DNA from: JAWLBW01 sp041687475
GTDB taxonomy: Bacteria; J088; JAWLBW01
Direction: 5' to 3'
Length of the DNA: 6,797 nt
Assembly: GCA_041687475.1 (NCBI GenBank)
Contig: JAWLBW010000257.1
Span: 1-6,797, forward strand
The notes under the pieces were generated by a model. That model had not been told where the DNA came from, did not search any database, and saw nothing but the letters and a program-made list of their open reading frames with translations. Both the position numbers and the translations under genes were made by a program. This document shows, in pieces, positions 5,663-6,797 of the stretch (within the stretch, counting starts at the first letter, position 1; every line of letters starts with the position of its first letter).

Positions 5663-5783
5663 TACATTCAGAGAGGCAGCAAACACTTCCAGAGGTGAGT
5701 CGCCCGGGTTCCCGTCGTTTCACCGACGTGGGAAGCTCGTCTGCAACGTTGTACCCGCTCGCCAGAGCACAGCACGAGGTTCC

Positions 5784-6797
5784 ATGAACGCTCTACCCAT
5801 GTCCTTCGCGGTATGCCTTCTCGCCCTTGCGTCGCCCGCCCTTGCCTGGAATGCCGAGCCCGGTATCGGGACGGCGCCGGACGAAATGACTGCGAAGGCC
5901 GCCCCCAATGTCGAACAGAATACGCCCCTTCAGCAAGAGCTCGAAGCCCTGCGTGCCGACTACGCGCGCCTGGTAACCGCGCTGGCCGAATCGGATAAGG
6001 ACTTATCAGCTAAACGCGACGGCTTCATCGACATATCGCTTGGTGGATACATCCAGGCACGCTATACCTGGAACGAAGGCGCCGACGACGGCCTCGACAG
6101 TGACGGCGAACTCCTACCCCACAGCGGTTTCAACGTGCGTCGCAGCCGGTTGAAATTCGGATTGCATGCCGGCGAGTTGGCAAGCATGACCATTCAGCCC
6201 GACTTCACGCCGGAAGAGGTCACCCTCAAAGACGCCTACATCGAAATCGAAGAGCCCTGGATAGGTGATTATCGGCTGCGCGCAGGTCTTTTCAAAGTAC
6301 CCTACGGCTACGAGATCGAGCAGTCGTCAAGTGAGCGAGCGGTGCCCGAGCGCTCTCAGTTTACCCGAACTCTGTTTCCCGGCGAACGCGATCTCGGTGC
6401 CGGCATTTACGCCGAACCGGGAGTCGTACGTGCCGCCATCGGCGTTTTCAACGGCTTCGTCGACGATGACACAGCCATTAACCGCGATGTAAATACCGAT
6501 AAGGATCTGATCGGCCGGGTCGGGATCGAGCTCGACGGGTTCGCCGTCGGACTGAGCGGCCGCATCGGACAGGCCTACGACGACGTCACCGCGTCGGAGT
6601 TCACCCGCAAGCTCGCAAATGTTTACCTCCTGACCGAGGCCGAGCTTCCGATCGGCGTTTCGGGCCTGAATGGTGAGTGGAACGAAGGCTGGAGTGCCCT
6701 GGAAGGCCGCCGTATACGTCTGCGCGGCGGTCATGCCCTTGTTTATCAGTATATCGGCGATCGGAACCAGCTGGTTTACCGATTTGAGGCCTTCAAC
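5784..6797 (+). CDS. Outer-membrane porin, phosphate-selective OprO/OprP family, N-terminal part (cut by window edge)
   Basis: The frame is open from the ATG at 5784 to the right edge, giving 338 residues. A GAGG Shine-Dalgarno (5776-5779) lies four bases upstream. Residues 1-21 form a signal peptide ending ASPALA, with cleavage expected before W22. Residues about 48-77 (LQQELEALRADYARLVTALAESDKDL) form a short coiled coil, as often found before the barrel in this family. From about residue 80 alternating beta-strands follow, with family hallmarks: GGYIQARYTW (87-96), FNVRRSRLKF (116-125), IQPDF...LKDAYIE (137-154), RLRAGLFKVPYG (164-175), SSSERAVPERS (181-191) and FPGERDLGAG (198-207). It should form a channel for anions or other small solutes across the outer membrane. 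Phosphate or polyphosphate specificity is not shown by the sequence, so no symbol is given. Confidence 0.85.
   Translation, partial: MNALPMSFAVCLLALASPALAWNAEPGIGTAPDEMTAKAAPNVEQNTPLQQELEALRADYARLVTALAESDKDLSAKRDGFIDISLGGYIQARYTWNEGADDGLDSDGELLPHSGFNVRRSRLKFGLHAGELASMTIQPDFTPEEVTLKDAYIEIEEPWIGDYRLRAGLFKVPYGYEIEQSSSERAVPERSQFTRTLFPGERDLGAGIYAEPGVVRAAIGVFNGFVDDDTAINRDVNTDKDLIGRVGIELDGFAVGLSGRIGQAYDDVTASEFTRKLANVYLLTEAELPIGVSGLNGEWNEGWSALEGRRIRLRGGHALVYQYIGDRNQLVYRFEAFN

Larger units (their letters stand above)
5445..5783. other. Divergent intergenic region, palindrome-rich, GreA-like to porin
   Basis: 339 bases with no convincing gene; a 94-residue minus frame (5402-5686) overlaps the GreA-like start and looks random. 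Palindromes seen are GTAACGTTAC (5469-5478), GCACATGTGC (5523-5532) and GTAACATTAC (5656-5665), plus CCGGC-TCGAG-GCCGG (5496-5510). The right half has two overlapping inverted repeats and a leader hairpin, TTCCCGTCG (5709-5717) with CGAC-GT-GGGAA (5724-5734). These suggest regulated expression of one or both flanking genes. Confidence 0.5.

Noticed and set aside
5402..5686. A 94-codon minus-strand frame upstream of the GreA-like gene
   Set aside because: It overlaps the GreA-like N-terminus in another frame, has no good Shine-Dalgarno and shows no recognisable motif.

Overview
This is a GC-rich (roughly 60%) bacterial chromosomal window, most like a gammaproteobacterium. The reason is its core: a FabR/DesT-type TetR repressor divergent from a ferredoxin-reductase plus acyl-CoA desaturase operon, the layout known for desT-desCB in Pseudomonas aeruginosa. 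No mobile elements, CRISPR arrays, tRNAs or rRNAs were seen.

Layout from left to right. (1) 1-449, minus strand: the first 149 residues of a PAS-domain signalling protein that runs off the left edge. It has a TTG start with a good Shine-Dalgarno and two stop codons directly upstream. (2) 450-891: a 440-bp stretch without a convincing gene. It holds a probable promoter and a small inverted repeat for the PAS gene, and a third copy of the DesT-type operator just past the 3' end of the repressor gene. (3) 892-1530, minus: the desT-like repressor. (4) 1531-1724: the divergent control region. It has a -35/-10 promoter for desC with one operator over the -35 and a second just after the -10. (5) 1725-4283, plus: a three-gene operon of desC (flavin/[2Fe-2S] reductase), desB (membrane di-iron desaturase) and an unrecognised 108-residue helical protein whose start overlaps the desB stop. 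A GC-rich hairpin follows. (6) about 4409-4915, plus: an unrecognised protein with a STAS/SpoIIAA-like look and an uncertain start. (7) 4959-5444, minus: a small GreA/GreB-family protein, convergent with the previous gene. (8) 5445-5783: a divergent intergenic region rich in palindromes. (9) 5784 to the right edge, plus: the first 338 residues of an outer-membrane porin of the phosphate-selective OprO/OprP family, with a signal peptide and an N-terminal coiled coil.

How the genes work together: by the Pseudomonas precedent, DesT senses the saturated/unsaturated acyl-CoA balance and represses desCB. DesC passes electrons from NAD(P)H through FAD and its 2Fe-2S centre to DesB, which puts a cis double bond into acyl chains of exogenous or recycled fatty acids and so tunes membrane fluidity. 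The remaining genes show no sequence-visible link to this system.

The least explained items are the operator downstream of desT, the third gene of the desaturase operon, and the overlapping inverted repeats before the porin. I found no evidence for a wholly new multi-gene system; the core is a recognisable lipid-desaturation regulon with some unusual extras.
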